From the NCBI GenBank assembly GCA_027563935.2, contig CM050451.1, forward strand, positions 96,995,565-97,059,564: a stretch of DNA of 64,000 nucleotides, read 5' to 3'. Under the pieces are notes generated by a model. The model was given only the letters and a program-made list of their open reading frames with translations, made no database searches and had not been told where the DNA came from. Below, in pieces: positions 11,416 to 23,265 of this stretch. The translations under genes and the position numbers were made by a program. Origin of the DNA: Costus lasius (lineage: Eukaryota; Streptophyta; Magnoliopsida; Zingiberales; Costaceae). Position 1 is the first letter of the stretch. Every line of letters begins with the position of its first letter.

Positions 11416-11599
11416 CTAGGTTGCCAATATTAACATGATCAGGAGATTAATAGATTAGGTTTAGTTAGATTTTTTCTTTCCTTTTATTTTTATTTTATAT
11501 AATTTTTGTTTCTTGTGGCTGATTTTTTTCTATCATCTAGAGTTTTTGAATTTTTCTTCAAAGTTTTCACTTGATTAATGTGCATGATGTTTGATTCAT

Positions 11600-12815
11600 C
11601 AAGTATCTATCCTGCATTGTTACCGTATGTTTCTTATGATATCTATGGATGTATAAGTCATTTTTCTGATGAATATCAATTGGGGACTCCATTTCAATTC
11701 ACCCATGCCCTAGTACTCATGAATATATCAATCCTACATTATTACCATATGTTTCTTATGATGTTTGTGGAGTGTCAAGACATGCTGCTGATGATTGCCC
11801 CATTTTGAACACTCCATCTGAACAGTTTAATGCTATCGGGACCTTCAAAAATCAGAATGATCCTTATTCGAGCACGTACAATCCAAGATGGAGAAATCAC
11901 CTGAATTTCTCCTACAGCTTTTACCAAGGACAAGTCCCTCATGAAAATTTTTCTAATCCAAACTCTTCTTCTACTTTCAGGCCTCCTCCCGGAATGCAAC
12001 CTCCATTTGTCAATCAAGGACAGCCAGACCCACCTCATAGGTCGCGTCTAGAGTTGATGTTGGAGAATTTTATGGCAAGTCAAATGAAGCACAATGACTC
12101 TATAAATGAGCAGATTCGTTAGCTAAATTTGAAGGTGGATTCCATAGCCATACATAGAAAAATATTGGAGACCCAGATTATCTAGCTCACTCAACAAGCC
12201 ATCTTCTTAGACAAACCCGTGGGAGAGTCAGAGGAGCCTCAAGTAAAGAGTAGCGAGTTCAGTGAGGGTGAATTGGGGAGTCATTTGGATGCGCACAAAT
12301 TAAACGCTGATATCATAAATGTTGACGAAGGGGAACCAGTGTGCATTTTACCGCCTCCGTCTAAACCACTGATTCATATTCCTCAAAGATTGATGATCAA
12401 AACTGATAAGCGGTTTAGGTTATGCTATAACTTAGAAATGTTGAACAAAGTGGTTGAGGAAATTCATGTCCCCCAAATCAACAAAGATTCATTGGAAATT
12501 TACATGATTGATGATGATGAAGAAGAGATGACTGAAATTGATATTCAAGTAAACACTCAACTACATGACTTACATCTAGCTATCAATGCAGAAAAGGTAC
12601 AACCTTTGACACTTGACAATATCAACCATGAGGTATGTGAAAATCTAAAATTTGAATTTAAATCTACCCCAAAACTACGACTGTTTAACATGACAATGAT
12701 TAACTTGCTAGTGAAACATATGATACTTGTTTTGATGAGAATGTTTTCAGGACGGCGAAAAGGCAGGAGACTACATGCACTTTATTATGCTAGTGACCCA
12801 CCAGCAACACCATAA
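11600..12815 (+). pseudogene. Athila-like Gag remnant of element C
   Basis: Gag forms the particle and binds element RNA. From 11772 one frame runs to 12815, broken by two TAG codons (12120-12122 and about 12183) where Gln is likely. It starts near a degraded zinc knuckle (VCG..RHAADDCP), followed by YSSTYNPRWRNHLNFS, a phrase typical of Athila-like Gag. A serine/proline stretch, the segment RLELMLENFMASQMK, an acidic part (IDDDEEEMTEID, about 12510) and a basic C-terminus (GRRKGRRLHALYYASD) follow. The part before 11772 continues in another frame, so a frameshift is also present. The end resembles element F's frame (RRLYALYYATD). No pol follows; the post-stop motif begins 21 bases after the stop codon. 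Confidence 0.75.
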
Positions 12816-12828
12816 TCTTCAAGTATGG

Positions 12829-12880
12829 TCAAGCTAATGACCTTAAAGAAGCGCTTGTTGGGAGGCAACCCAACTCTTAT
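12829..12880 (+). other. Post-stop motif of element C
   Basis: GGTCAAGCTAATGACC (arms GGTCA/TGACC) followed by AAGCGCTT (palindrome) and GGGAGGCAACCCAA. It recurs at 9885-9940 (F), 22737-22785 (E) and 45840-45888 (A), in every case shortly after the last reading frame. Confidence 0.8.
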
Positions 12881-14152
12881 TTAGATTTCTAGTTTCTTAT
12901 TTATTTTTGTCATTAAGTCTTTGTAGTTTTTCAAATTTTCTTTCATATCCATTCTTTTTAGGTTGTACCCAATTGATGGAAATTTTTTGAAATTTTTTTA
13001 GATACTTGCGAGCCATTCACGATAGTACCCGTGAATCCATGCACGGCCGTGAATGCCTCGCAACATTTTCTACACCTAGTATCATTGACACAAAGCACAG
13101 ATTCATGACCTTCAGGCGAGACTCCATCGGCGCTAAAGATGAGCATCATTGGTTTCACCCATCACTCGGTCAGCTTTCTATTTTTCTAGTAGTTTTCTTT
13201 AGTTATTAGTTGTTTGTTTACTTTTATTAGATTGTCATTTCCCTTTTTGCATGTTTTAGTTTTCTAGTGGTATCAAGATCGTCAGTGTCTTGCCCATACT
13301 CTTCTTTATGCTATTTGCTTTGCCTTTGGCACTGACTTGTTCTATGAGTACTTGATTGATTGGGATGAGAATCTTATCTTTTACTTGTTAATGGTCTATA
13401 ATGGTTGTGGTTTACATATATAGTTCTTTGGTTTAATGCAGTTGAATGAGGTAATTAACTCAATTCATTATTTGTATGATCTTGAATAGTGTATTATTAC
13501 TTTACCTGACCCTTGGTATGCATCTCATGTGTAATGATTGATTGTATCTTGCTTCATAACTATCCTTTACTTGTACACTTTGTTATGGGAATCAGAAATA
13601 ATAATAGTGGTACCGAAGTGTTCTTGTACATTGCACATAGTACTTCCACTTGGCACTATTCACAGCATATCAATAACAAAAGGGATAGTTGTACCTAAGT
13701 TCATTGTTTATCATACTTGGCACTAACCCCATGAATCAGAAATAATAACAGTGGCACTGAAGCCAAGATGCCCCCACTTCTATGGCTTGGCACTGTTCCA
13801 AAAAAAAAAAAAGAGATGCACCACATAGGGACTATGTGGTACTGATGATATTTTCCCATGACTTGGTATACAATTATTTACTTTGTGAATACTTGATCAA
13901 TTATGTCATTTATGTGAGGTATATTATAAAGGCTTTTGGTAATGTCAATTTCGCATGCTCTAATAGATTGTACAAGTAAGATTTGGTTTAATTTGCTTTC
14001 GATACTGCATTATAACTTGAGACTTGTTGTGATTAACCTATAACCTGACCAGACCTACTTAAACTATATGAGATTACCCATTTCATCTCATCACCGTATT
14101 CTAGACAATTTAATTGCTTGAGGACAATCAAAACTTTAAGTCCGATGTATTT
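12881..14152 (+). other. Non-coding 3' internal region of element C
   Basis: No reading frame of note. It holds an ACGGCCGTGAA palindrome block near 13010-13060 and diverged copies of the structured motif (GTGGTACCGAAG and CTTGGCACT words between 13598 and 13800). The hairpin TTGCTTGAGGACAATCAA at 14114-14131 is 21 bases before the 3' LTR. Confidence 0.65.
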
Positions 14153-15493
14153 TGATAGCATGCAAATATATGATATATTGTGACTTATTTTTGCTATTAT
14201 TTTGGAGTAAAATGCATGTTGTCTCATTTATTTGCCTAAATGCTTTACATTATTCAGAATCTTCACTTTTCCTTTGTTTTATTGAAATATAGGGATTTCG
14301 CCCCAAAATCGATGGAATTTGGAAGATCTGAAGATATGAAACGATTCCTCATGATGAGACGAAGCTACACGTCGAATTTCAGCTCAAACAGACTTTCCTA
14401 CGCTCATCACGGGCAGGCCATGTTCATGATCACAGCCATGATCACCTCGGCAGAACTCTTACAGCATTCTGCGAGACAGTCACGGCCAGGGTGTGTTCAT
14501 GTTCACGGCTGTGAAGAGGTAACAATCTGTGCGACGGGATGAACACGGCCAGGGTGTGTTCACGAACACGGCCGTGACAGCTCCCGCCCAATTCGATGGG
14601 CGTTTGGTTTTTCTCCCATAACTTACTATTTTGGAAGCGAAATTTGCTGGGCGACAACACTGTTCCGGCTCGATTTCTCCGCCGTTCTGACGAGGATCAT
14701 CATGCTGGATCTTCTTCCATCAAGGATCTACCTCTCCCTCTACTTTGAATCAATTTGTATGAGAGATTTCATGTATTTCACGATGTATACGATAGCTTAA
14801 CTCTATTTTTGGGGATTTGGGCGTAGCCCACTGTAAGATGTTGAATATTATGGCTTGATCTATATATTTCTCTTATTTATCTTTGTTCTTATTCATGTAT
14901 AGGATGTTTTATTTCATGATTATGTACTAACCATACATGTTCATGTTTTAGATGTTGTGGGAAGGACTGAGAGGTGAACCACAATTATTGGAATCCCTTA
15001 GACTGGACTGGTGATTTCGGCAACGAGAGTTGTTGAAATCACTCGAGGAACCCTAATCCTTCATAGAACCCATTGGGTCTGCTTAACCCAGTAAGCCACG
15101 AGAGTAGGAGAGTTGGGTTAAGTCGGATACCGGACTGTGTCCTGAGAGGGAGTGTGTCTGTACCTAAGGAAGGATTACCTTGAGAACATAGGTAGAACCT
15201 TAATTAAAATATCAAACCTTAATATTTCTTCAAGCTTCAGTGTGGTGAAACCCGAAACCCCGATCTCTCTTATAGACTTCAAACCCCGATTGCTTGTTTT
15301 TTGCTCTACTTGCTTTTAATTTGCTTCAGTTTAATTGCTTGCACTAGGACATTAGTCATTTCCCATTTAATCATTAACCTAGCTATTGATTAACTGATCA
15401 GTCAGTACTTGACCCCTAGTCCTCGTGGGATCGATACTTTTTATTACGCGATAGACCATGCACTTGCGGTAGCAGCCTATTTAGGCCCTATCA
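14153..15493 (+). repeat. 3' LTR of element C
   Basis: 1341 bases with the same termini as the 5' LTR. It lacks about 130 bases near 14640 and has a small extra repeat of GTGTTCA..CACGGCC near 14545-14575. Confidence 0.9.
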
Positions 15494-15499
15494 GTGAAT

Positions 15500-16819
15500 C
15501 AGTGGCATAGTAGAGAGCATATAATCTTCTATTTTTCCTTTGTCTCAAGAGTGTGTCCACCAAATATATCCAGTTAAATAGGTGGTTCCATGTTGCAGTG
15601 TCCAGTACATGCATACAAAAATAAAAGTTAAAGTCGTGCAAAGAGTACTCAGTAATTTTTCTGTATTTATCCAAGAGTAATATCATTCATTCTTCTTTTA
15701 AATTTGTATCAGCAATTAGAAGAAGATTAAAATTAAAATAAAAAATTTCATACCTTGGGTTGATCAAGAAGTTTTCAAATTGTTCATTGGATTTTTCTCT
15801 TATCTCAATGTCAATGTGATCAAGTGTCTCATGTGTAATCTTTTCGGTACCCTTGGTAGCATTTGGATCAAATAATAATTCAGTTATCTCATCATCATTA
15901 TCCTCAATATCATCTCCTTCATCATCTGTCATGCAAAATTCTAATGGACTTCTCTCTAGAAAAGGAATTGATGGTTCACATGGTAGTGGTGGTGTAATAT
16001 GCTCAGGATTCTCTTTCTCATCTTTTTCCTCAATTTGTTTCTCTTTAATGGAGTATTCCATCCTCACACTATCAAATTCATCACCATCTATCTCACTAGT
16101 TCTTACTTGAGGATCCATAAATTCTTCATCTTTATTCTCATAAGACTCCAAAAGTTCAAATTTCTCTTCAAACATGTCCCAAGTATTTGTGTTGCAAGAC
16201 ACTTCATTATGTGAGAGGGGACTAGATTGCTGGTAAAGTGCTGAGGAAGGTAAATCACAATCATCAAAATTTTCAAAATAATAAAATTTGAAGAAGGTAA
16301 ATCATAATCTGTGACTGGAGTCATGACTAATGATTGTTCCAACTCTATAAAATTCTCAGATTTATCCTGGATTTCATCCTCTATGTCATTTTTATCAGTG
16401 CCATAAATTATAGTATGAATTTTCTCACTTTGTTTGTCCATAGCAGCTATATAGTTTTCAAGCAAGATTTCTAAGTTGGATTTTTGAGGTTCACTAAAGT
16501 CTGATTGTGGAATAATGGTTGGGTCATTCTGATAAAACAAGTTTTGAGGGTTCTCCCAACTTGGGTTATAGGTACTAGGGCATAAGTTAAAGCATGGAGG
16601 AATCCCTAATTGACATTTAGTAAAATCATGCCCATGAAATCCACAAATATCACAAATAACATATTTCAACTTATAACATTGCATGCTTACATATTCAGTA
16701 TGTTGAATATAAGAATTTACCTTTTCTAAAAGTGATTCTGATACATCCGTACCATATTCTTTTGTCATTGTCGGTGGCACATACCCCTGATTTGACCATT
16801 GACATTGGTTAAACATCAT
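15500..16819 (-). pseudogene. Gag-like frame of element F
   Basis: Reading down from 16819, the protein starts MMFNQCQWSNQGY. It has a zinc-knuckle-like core (CDICGFHGHDFTKCQ, about residues 56-70) and the Athila-like phrase STYNPSWENPQN. A frameshift near 16230-16290 moves it to the frame that continues as FEEKFELLESYENKDEEF, with a strongly acidic region (DDEGDDIEDNDDEITE, about 15900). After a stop at 15687 a further open stretch ends in RQRKNRRLYALYYATDS (15500-15540), matching the C-terminus in element C. The knuckle marks it as Gag. The acidic region and C-terminal block are not parts of Gag that I recognise. No pol follows. Confidence 0.65.
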
Positions 16820-17111
16820 ATTTTCAATTAATGCAATTAAAATTCAGAAATATAAAATATAAAACAGGAATTGCAAAATAATGCTCAAAATATTTAGTCA
16901 AGTGAAATTTTTAGTTCTCCTGTTCATACATCGTGTTAATCCAAAAAGAGAAAAATAAAATAAACTAACTATATAAAAAATGCGAAAAACAAATAAAACA
17001 AGAAAAACAAAAACAAAAACAAAAAATCAAAAACAAAACAAAAATAAAAATAAATAATAAAAAAATGTCTAGTCTATAAACTCATGATTAAATCGATATT
17101 GGCTAGCCTGA

Positions 17112-17129
17112 TCCCCGGCAACGGCGCCA
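17112..17129 (-). other. Primer binding site of element F
   Basis: Complement of TGGCGCCGTTGCCGGGGA, a perfect tRNA-Asp-type site, six bases from the 5' LTR. Confidence 0.92.
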
Positions 17130-17135
17130 AAAACT

Positions 17136-18617
17136 TGATAACTTTCACAAGTGCACGGATTTATCGAAGTAATAAAAAGATTATCGTTCCCAATGAGGAT
17201 CAGGTGGTCAAGTACCGATTACACGGTCGATCTATATCTAGACGAATCAAATCGTGATTTTTGTTTGGAAACTTCTAAGTACAGATAAAAAGGAACAGAG
17301 GTAGCACTTTTGGTAAAAATCAATTCAGATAAAATCAGGACTCGGGGTTTCGCCACATTGACAATTATGAATTTAATAAAAATAAAATCTTTGAATAGAA
17401 AATTATAGTTTTGAAAGAGATTTTTCCTAAGGTACAGATTACCTCCTCTTGAAGCGTAATCTGGTACCTAGCTACGCTAACTCCCTACTCTTGTGACAGT
17501 TAACGTAAGTAGACTCATTAAGTTCCGTGAAAAACCATGGAATCCTTCAAACGAATCCGAACTACTCTCGTGATCGGATTCATAGGTTTGAAAATAATAG
17601 ATTTGACGTTGCGATTCACCTCTCGGTCCTTCTCGCAACGTCTAAGACATAAAATTACTTGATCATGGTAATTTAAAGAATAAACACAATTCTAATCAAA
17701 TCAAATCTATAAAAATCATGACAAAGATTTAAGACAATATATTTAATCCAGGAATCGTCAATGGGCTACACCCCCAAATCCAGAAAATAGGTTTACACGT
17801 TCATGTTCAAAGCAAACAACATGTTCATCGATGAAAATTGCATGAAAACCTAAGAAGATTACAGAAAATCACTAGACATGTAATTAGAAAAACTTCCCCT
17901 CGATGTGGAGACGAAGATGAGGCATCCAATTCTTTCTTTGCGCGGCTTTCCTGATCAAATTCTGCCCTGGAAGTGATTTTCGCCATCGTCGCCTCCTCTA
18001 TTTGTTTTCATACATAGAAGCCCCCGAAACCCTTCCAAAATCCTTCCTTTTATAGTCTAATCAGTATAGAACCCATCTAGGAAGGTTTCTGGAGAGTTTG
18101 GTTCAATTCTGGTTCGGTTTGGAGTCGAATTGAGTGAGAAATCGAAAGGGTGGACGTTTTTACGGTCCGTAATAAGTTTACGGCCACGGCTGTAATTCTT
18201 TCTGTGTGTACAGGCTTTATGTCACAGAAATATTCACGGACCGTAATGGATTTATGGCTTCGCCCGTGAAAGTTTCTGTGCATTCCAATACTTAGTCGTT
18301 TTTCGCCCATTGCTCGAACTCGAAATTATGGCCGACCTAGAATTATGGCCAAGGCCGTAATTCTCGCGTTCTTCACTATTTCAACTCCAAATTCGACATG
18401 TAAGCTCGTGATCTCCTCGGGAATCATGCTTTGGCTTCAAAACTCGTGAAACCCATTATTTTTATGTTGTTTTACCTACATTTTCAATAAAACCAAGAAA
18501 AGTGAAGATTTTGTGCCAAGTGAAGTAAAAACATTAAAAATTGTATAAAATCATTCAATTAAGACCAAAATATCATGTAAAATATAGGCAAAAACATGGT
18601 GTAAATGCAACGCATCA
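17136..18617 (-). repeat. 5' LTR of element F
   Basis: 1482 bases. The plus strand starts TGATAACTTTC and ends ACGCATCA. It includes the hairpins at 17478-17502 and 17554-17580 and a palindrome block at 18160-18365. Confidence 0.88.
17554..17580 (-). other. GAGA-loop hairpin in LTR F
   Basis: Minus-strand arms AATCCGA and TCGGATT, 7 bp, surround CAC-GAGA-GTAG. A second one with arms TAACT/AGTTA and loop AAGA lies at 17478-17502. Confidence 0.65.
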
Positions 18618-19146
18618 AATGTATAGTATGAAAAAAATGTAAAGGGTTCTACCTTATCTTGAGATACCACTTAACTCAGTTAAAGCTTGTGTTTGCATTG
18701 GCATTGGGAACTTCTAGGCTTGTATTGTGCCATGATGGTCAGCTCATGCTGCTTAGGTAGCAATGAGTTAGACACCATTTCATGACTTGCTTATGTATGG
18801 CATATTAACAGGTGCATGAGTAGATGATGTATGCTTAATGCTCTAAGTTTACATGATACATGAGTGATCATATCTTCTCATGATGCATGGTTCACAATGA
18901 ATTTCCCTAACTAATTCTAGATGATGCATGTTTTATATTCATATAAGGCCTACTCTAGATGATTGATGAGCTTAATTTGGTTGTCCATCTATGGATGGTA
19001 AATTATTGAAAACTTACCAGCCATTGTTTGACCTTGATGATTTACAAGAATCAGACTTCAAATTACCTGCCCCCTTAAAGAGGGGTGGGAACAAAATAGG
19101 ATGGTAAATTATATATTTATATGCTTGCTATATGTTTGTTATATGT
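18618..19146. other. Unassigned AT-rich flank left of element E
   Basis: No reading frame or recognised repeat, apart from several ATGATGCATG-like words. It was contiguous with 25015 onwards before element E inserted, so it may be the 5' flank of the Myb/SANT-like pseudogene. Confidence 0.4.
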
Positions 19147-21026
19147 TGATGTGTACTTTATCGTACCACTAACCGCAAGCGTGACGGCTTTGTCATAGTA
19201 GTATTTAAGATGTCAATCCTATAGGGACAGTGATCAAGTACTGAGTGATTACGAATCAATAGCTAGACAATCGAGTGAACATTTTGGGTTTTCATAAAAT
19301 AAATCAAAATACAACTAAATACAAATTCTAGCTGAATCAAGCAAATGAAAGTTTTGGATAGAAAACAAGGTTTAGAGATATCGGAACTTCGAGTGCATCT
19401 CGTTGATGGATCTTAAGCTCAAACAAGATAAAATCATAACAATGCAATTTTAAAAGTGTTCAAGAAAATATCTAATGGTACAGATTACCCTCTTTCGACG
19501 GCATAATCCGGTATCAATCTAGATCGACGTCCTACTTTCGTGGCTCACCGAACCTAGATTGATCCATTGGGTTCAGAGATATTATAAGTTTCCTCACACA
19601 AATCCTACCCAATTTTTTGACAGGTCATAGCATGATCGATAAGGCAGATCTAGCGTCACAATTCACCTTTCGGTCCTTCTTGCGGCGCTCGAGAAAAGTA
19701 ATTTCGTGGCCAATGCAATACTAGCAATAAAACAGCACAAATCGAATAATCATGAAATAAAATTGCATTTGCTACGAGAAAATAAGTTCGAACAGAAGAT
19801 ACATGCAATGAGATTACATCCTTGTTTCGATAAAGAAGAATATGCTATCATAGCATCAAATTTAGGACAAATCTCTAAAGGAATAGAAGGAACTAAAGAG
19901 AAGATAGAAGAAAGAGGAGGCAAACTCTCTACAGAAACTTTGCAACATTCCTTCAAGTCTTCTAGAATGATGTGCACCATTCCTTCCTCCTCCCTTGTTG
20001 TTCTCGCTAAGAACTTCCCTTTGCGAAACTCGCTAGCCCCCCTTGAGTCCCAACTGGGCGCTACATTCTTCATTGAATTTGGCCCTTTAAAGAGAGTCCA
20101 AACTCTTTTTTGAACGCATACATTGATGGAAAATTGAATTAGCTGCGTTTTGATACCAAGAACATTAAAATCGGAGCCATAATGAGGGAGTTATGGCCTA
20201 TTCAATAAAGGCGGCTCCATAATTACTGGTATAATGGGCCATTATGTTTGTAACCGTAATATAACGGTTATACATTAATTGCAGCCTCATTAACTCTTGT
20301 AACCCCCATATAATAATGCTCATTTAATCCTCTTCGTTTTGACTCCAAAAACGTCCAAATCGGAGTTAAAACAAAGGAGTTATGAGCATTTAAAGCTAGG
20401 CAGCTGGTAATAAATTCTGGCGGCTGGTCATAAATTCTGGCGGCTGTGAGATTACGGTCATGAGGAAGATTATGGCCATGCCCATGATCTCAGTGTAGAA
20501 GTCTAATTTGTCTCAAAATTTGTAGATGAGTAGTATGGCCTCGGCTTGACTTGTGGCCATAGTTGTAGCGTCAGAAACCGCAGATCAAAAGATTGCGTCT
20601 TTGATGAATTATGGTCGTGCCCGTAATCTTCTTGTCAAAGTCATCTCCATCTGAAAGGTTGTTGTCAAGGAAGTTATATGCACGTCTTTGAAATATGATT
20701 ATGCTTATACAAAAATGAGTCCTTCATGTAGCCAATCAGAGGATTACGGTCGTGATATAGATTATGGCCTTAGCCGTTATTCTTGAAATTAATCCCGTTT
20801 GAAGCCAAACTTCTTGTCAAGATTTTTGATTCACTCGGAGATGCAAATATACTTCCATGTAGCTCCAGAAGTGAGTGAATTATCCTATGTTCAACAAATA
20901 TGACAAGTAGTGAAGCTTCTGAAGAAAATCAATAAAATAAGCTGGAAAGAGAGGGAAAATCATGATAATATGTGTCGATTCACAAGTAAATATAGGTCTA
21001 AAAGACAATATAAATACGAGACATCA
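19147..21026 (-). repeat. 3' LTR of element E
   Basis: 1880 bases, about 130 longer than the other copy. The extra bases lie near 20630-20745. It contains the hairpin at 19516-19560. Confidence 0.9.
19516..19560 (-). other. GAAA-loop hairpin in LTR E
   Basis: Outer arms AATCTAG/CTAGATT, 7 bp, with inner CCAC-GAAA-GTAGG on the minus strand. The second copy is at 23635-23679. Confidence 0.6.
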
Positions 21027-21047
21027 AAATCACCCAAACTTAGATCA

Positions 21048-21065
21048 ATGCTTGTCCTCAAGCAT
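21048..21065 (-). other. Hairpin next to the 3' LTR of E
   Basis: ATGCTT-GTCCTC-AAGCAT, 21 bases from the LTR. Relative to elements A and F the outermost base pair has changed on both sides. Confidence 0.7.
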
Positions 21066-21379
21066 AAGAGAGTAAATAAAAGTAGTGATTAAAATAATGA
21101 AATCATGCCAAGCTCGTAAAATATTTTTTCCCGGGAAGATATCATTATGAGCAAACCTCAGCAAGTCAGGGAATTTAAGGCAATCATCTATCATCAGGAA
21201 TAAAGGTGTGAAGATCCAAATACCAAAGTTAGATGAGGCTTACCTCCATGAGATGCAATAATCCTCTGTTTGGATAATACACTCTGTTCAGACCTGATTC
21301 AACCAAAGATATGAGTTGGAAAGACATCAATGCACTCTTATTCGTATTTTCATCCCCTCAAATATTTTTTTTTTGTTTT

Positions 21380-21520
21380 GACTTCAACTCATGTCTTCGG
21401 TACCACTGTCAATTTTACGCAGTGCCAAGTAGATGAGTCTTATTATTTCTTTTTCTCGGAGACTTCAATTCATGTCTTCGGTACCACTGCCAATTTTACG
21501 CAGTGCCAAGTAGAGGAGTC
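21380..21520 (-). other. Two tandem copies of the structured motif
   Basis: Copies at 21380-21439 and 21461-21520 each run from GACTTCAA to GAGTC, with GGTACCACTG and CAGTGCC arms. They are nearly identical to each other and are separated by a T-rich 21-base spacer. Confidence 0.8.
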
Positions 21521-21539
21521 CGTTTTTTTTTATATTTTG

Positions 21540-23242
21540 AGGAGATTATAACCATAGAGAAGTGCATTGATTATTTCTAAAAAGTAGTGAGGAGAATCAA
21601 GCCGATAGAGTTATATACTTCTACAGAAAGATCATAAGCATGCTTTGAAAGCAAAAACCTTAATCAAAAATTGGATCTATCACTCCACAACCTTTTTTTC
21701 CATTAAAAGATAATTAAATGAATTACCTATCTTTGGACTAAGATTCATAACATAATGATAGTATCCCAGAGATTCAATAAATTATTAAGCTATCATGATT
21801 TCCATTTGAATCAAAATAATATCATCAAAAATAATATCACCACTTATCTTCATCATATCATCAGAGTGCAGCATATGAAATGTATCATCAAAGCACAAAG
21901 CATAAGTATTGAGTTACTGCATATCATGTTTTGAAAATGAACCCAACCCACAATCTCCCAGACTTAAATTATGCATAGTAGCATGTAAAGAACACAAAAT
22001 TTGAAGAAATGGGATGCAATACTCACAAGATCAGTTAGAGTCATCGTCGGTGCTCATCTCAGCATCATCCTCGTGAGGGTCGTCCTCATTGTCATCATGT
22101 GAATTCAGCAGGACATCCAGAGAAGTTGGAGAAGCTGCTGCATTTGTGGACTTGAATAGAATTACGCATGAGGAAAAGCCAAAGATAGCATGCGGCCTCA
22201 AAATTGCATCTGATGATGAGGCGGAATAGCTGAAGAAGCAGGCTGGCAAAAGGGAGTCACATGGATGTGTGTGGTAGATTTGGGTGGTCGGCGCTTGTGA
22301 AGCAGGCTGGCAATAGTGGTCAGAATTGGGTGGTCGGCGCTTGTGAAGCTGGATCAGAAATAGCAGAGAAGAAATCACCCTCGATCAAAGCCCGCTGGAA
22401 TAGAAATCAACAGCCAACACCAACAGTTGATACTTGAAGAAGAGGCGACGAATTGCTGGAGGTGGAAGAAATATGGTGATCAAGCCTTCGTCGAACTCAT
22501 AGCAGCAGCAAGATGGGTATTCGGCGGCAGATAGCAGCAGCAACAAAGCAGATTAGCAATAGAAGCTCTACATGTAATCCAAGAAGGAGGATATTTTTAT
22601 AGTCTTTTTTTGTAGTCTTTTTTTTTAATACAAGATTACGACCAGATCCAAAATTGTAACCTTGTCGTGAAATAAAAATAAAACATGTCAGAAAAATAAA
22701 TTAAAACAAACATAAAGATAAACGTAAAACACTTGGGTTGCCTTCCAAGAAGTGCTAGTTTAGTGTCATTAGCTTGACCGCAGTGTTGTATAAAGCAGCA
22801 CCAAAGAATGCATACTTAAATTGTCAATCAGTGGTTTCAGGTATAGGTTTCTTTCAATAGTTACCTTGGGGTGCTTCCACATGTAGGTATTCAGATTTGT
22901 ACCATTCTCGAATCGATTCGTTCAGTAGAATCAAGGACTTTCACAAAAGTTTGAGTTTCTACATTGTCCTTCTCGTCCTTTTCAACTTGACTGGAACATC
23001 ATCTAAAATTTCCACCGGCTTTTACAAAATGATCAGCAAGTTGTAATAATATGGCCATTTCTTCTTAGACTTCGATGACTTAAAAAGTTTGGCAGTGAAT
23101 ATTTCAAAAAGTCTATGAAAAAGCAGAGTTAAGTTAACAGAATGAAAACTAAGTTACTAAAAAAAGGTAAGAAAAGAAAAAAAAATATACAGGGTAAAGT
23201 CTAGTCTATCAATTCTTAAATCACTTTGATATTGATTGCCTG
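21540..23242 (-). other. Internal region of element E
   Basis: The longest open stretch is 22031-22378 (115 codons), with a very acidic tail (DDNEDDPHEDDAEMSTDDD) and no recognisable domain. A similar acidic part occurs in the gag-like frames of C and F, so this may be a last trace of that protein, but the match is too weak to claim. The post-stop motif lies at 22737-22785. Confidence 0.4.
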
Positions 23243-23260
23243 TCCCTGGCAACGGCGCCA
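23243..23260 (-). other. Primer binding site of element E
   Basis: Complement of TGGCGCCGTTGCCAGGGA, a tRNA-Asp-type site with one change, five bases from the 5' LTR. Confidence 0.9.
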
Positions 23261-23265
23261 AAACT

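Larger units (their letters stand above)
9954..15493 (+). mobile_element. Complete gag-only gypsy element C, TSD GTGAA
   Basis: The LTRs are at 9954-11393 and 14153-15493. Both start TGATAGCATGC and end CCCTATCA, and the exact duplication GTGAA sits at 9949-9953 and 15494-15498. A priming site of tRNA-Asp type, TGGCGCCATTGCCGG, follows the 5' LTR. The 2.76 kb internal region holds only a gag-like frame (11600-12815) and non-coding sequence, so the element is non-autonomous. The LTRs are very similar, with one substitution and one 2-base gap in the first 75 bases, so insertion is fairly recent. It lies inside element F in the opposite orientation. Confidence 0.92.
5568..18617 (-). mobile_element. 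Gag-only gypsy element F, 3' LTR truncated
   Basis: This minus-strand LTR element has its 5' LTR at 17136-18617, a tRNA-Asp-type priming site at 17112-17129, a gag-like frame at about 15500-16819, a non-coding 3' internal region (8342-9948 and 6591-6645), and a 3' LTR remnant at 5568-6590. No protease, reverse transcriptase or integrase can be found, so it would depend on proteins from elsewhere. Two younger elements lie inside it: a copia solo LTR (6646-8336) and the complete element C (9954-15493). Removing both and their duplicated target bases joins the internal region cleanly. Confidence 0.8.

Noticed and set aside
19706..20113. 135-codon plus-strand frame in the E LTR as a gene
   Set aside because: It lies within the LTR; the same region in the other LTR (23782-24237) is open on the other strand instead, so neither is conserved as protein.
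22031..22378. 115-codon frame in element E as a functional gene
   Set aside because: Only the acidic tail is notable; no homology visible and other copies are needed to judge it.
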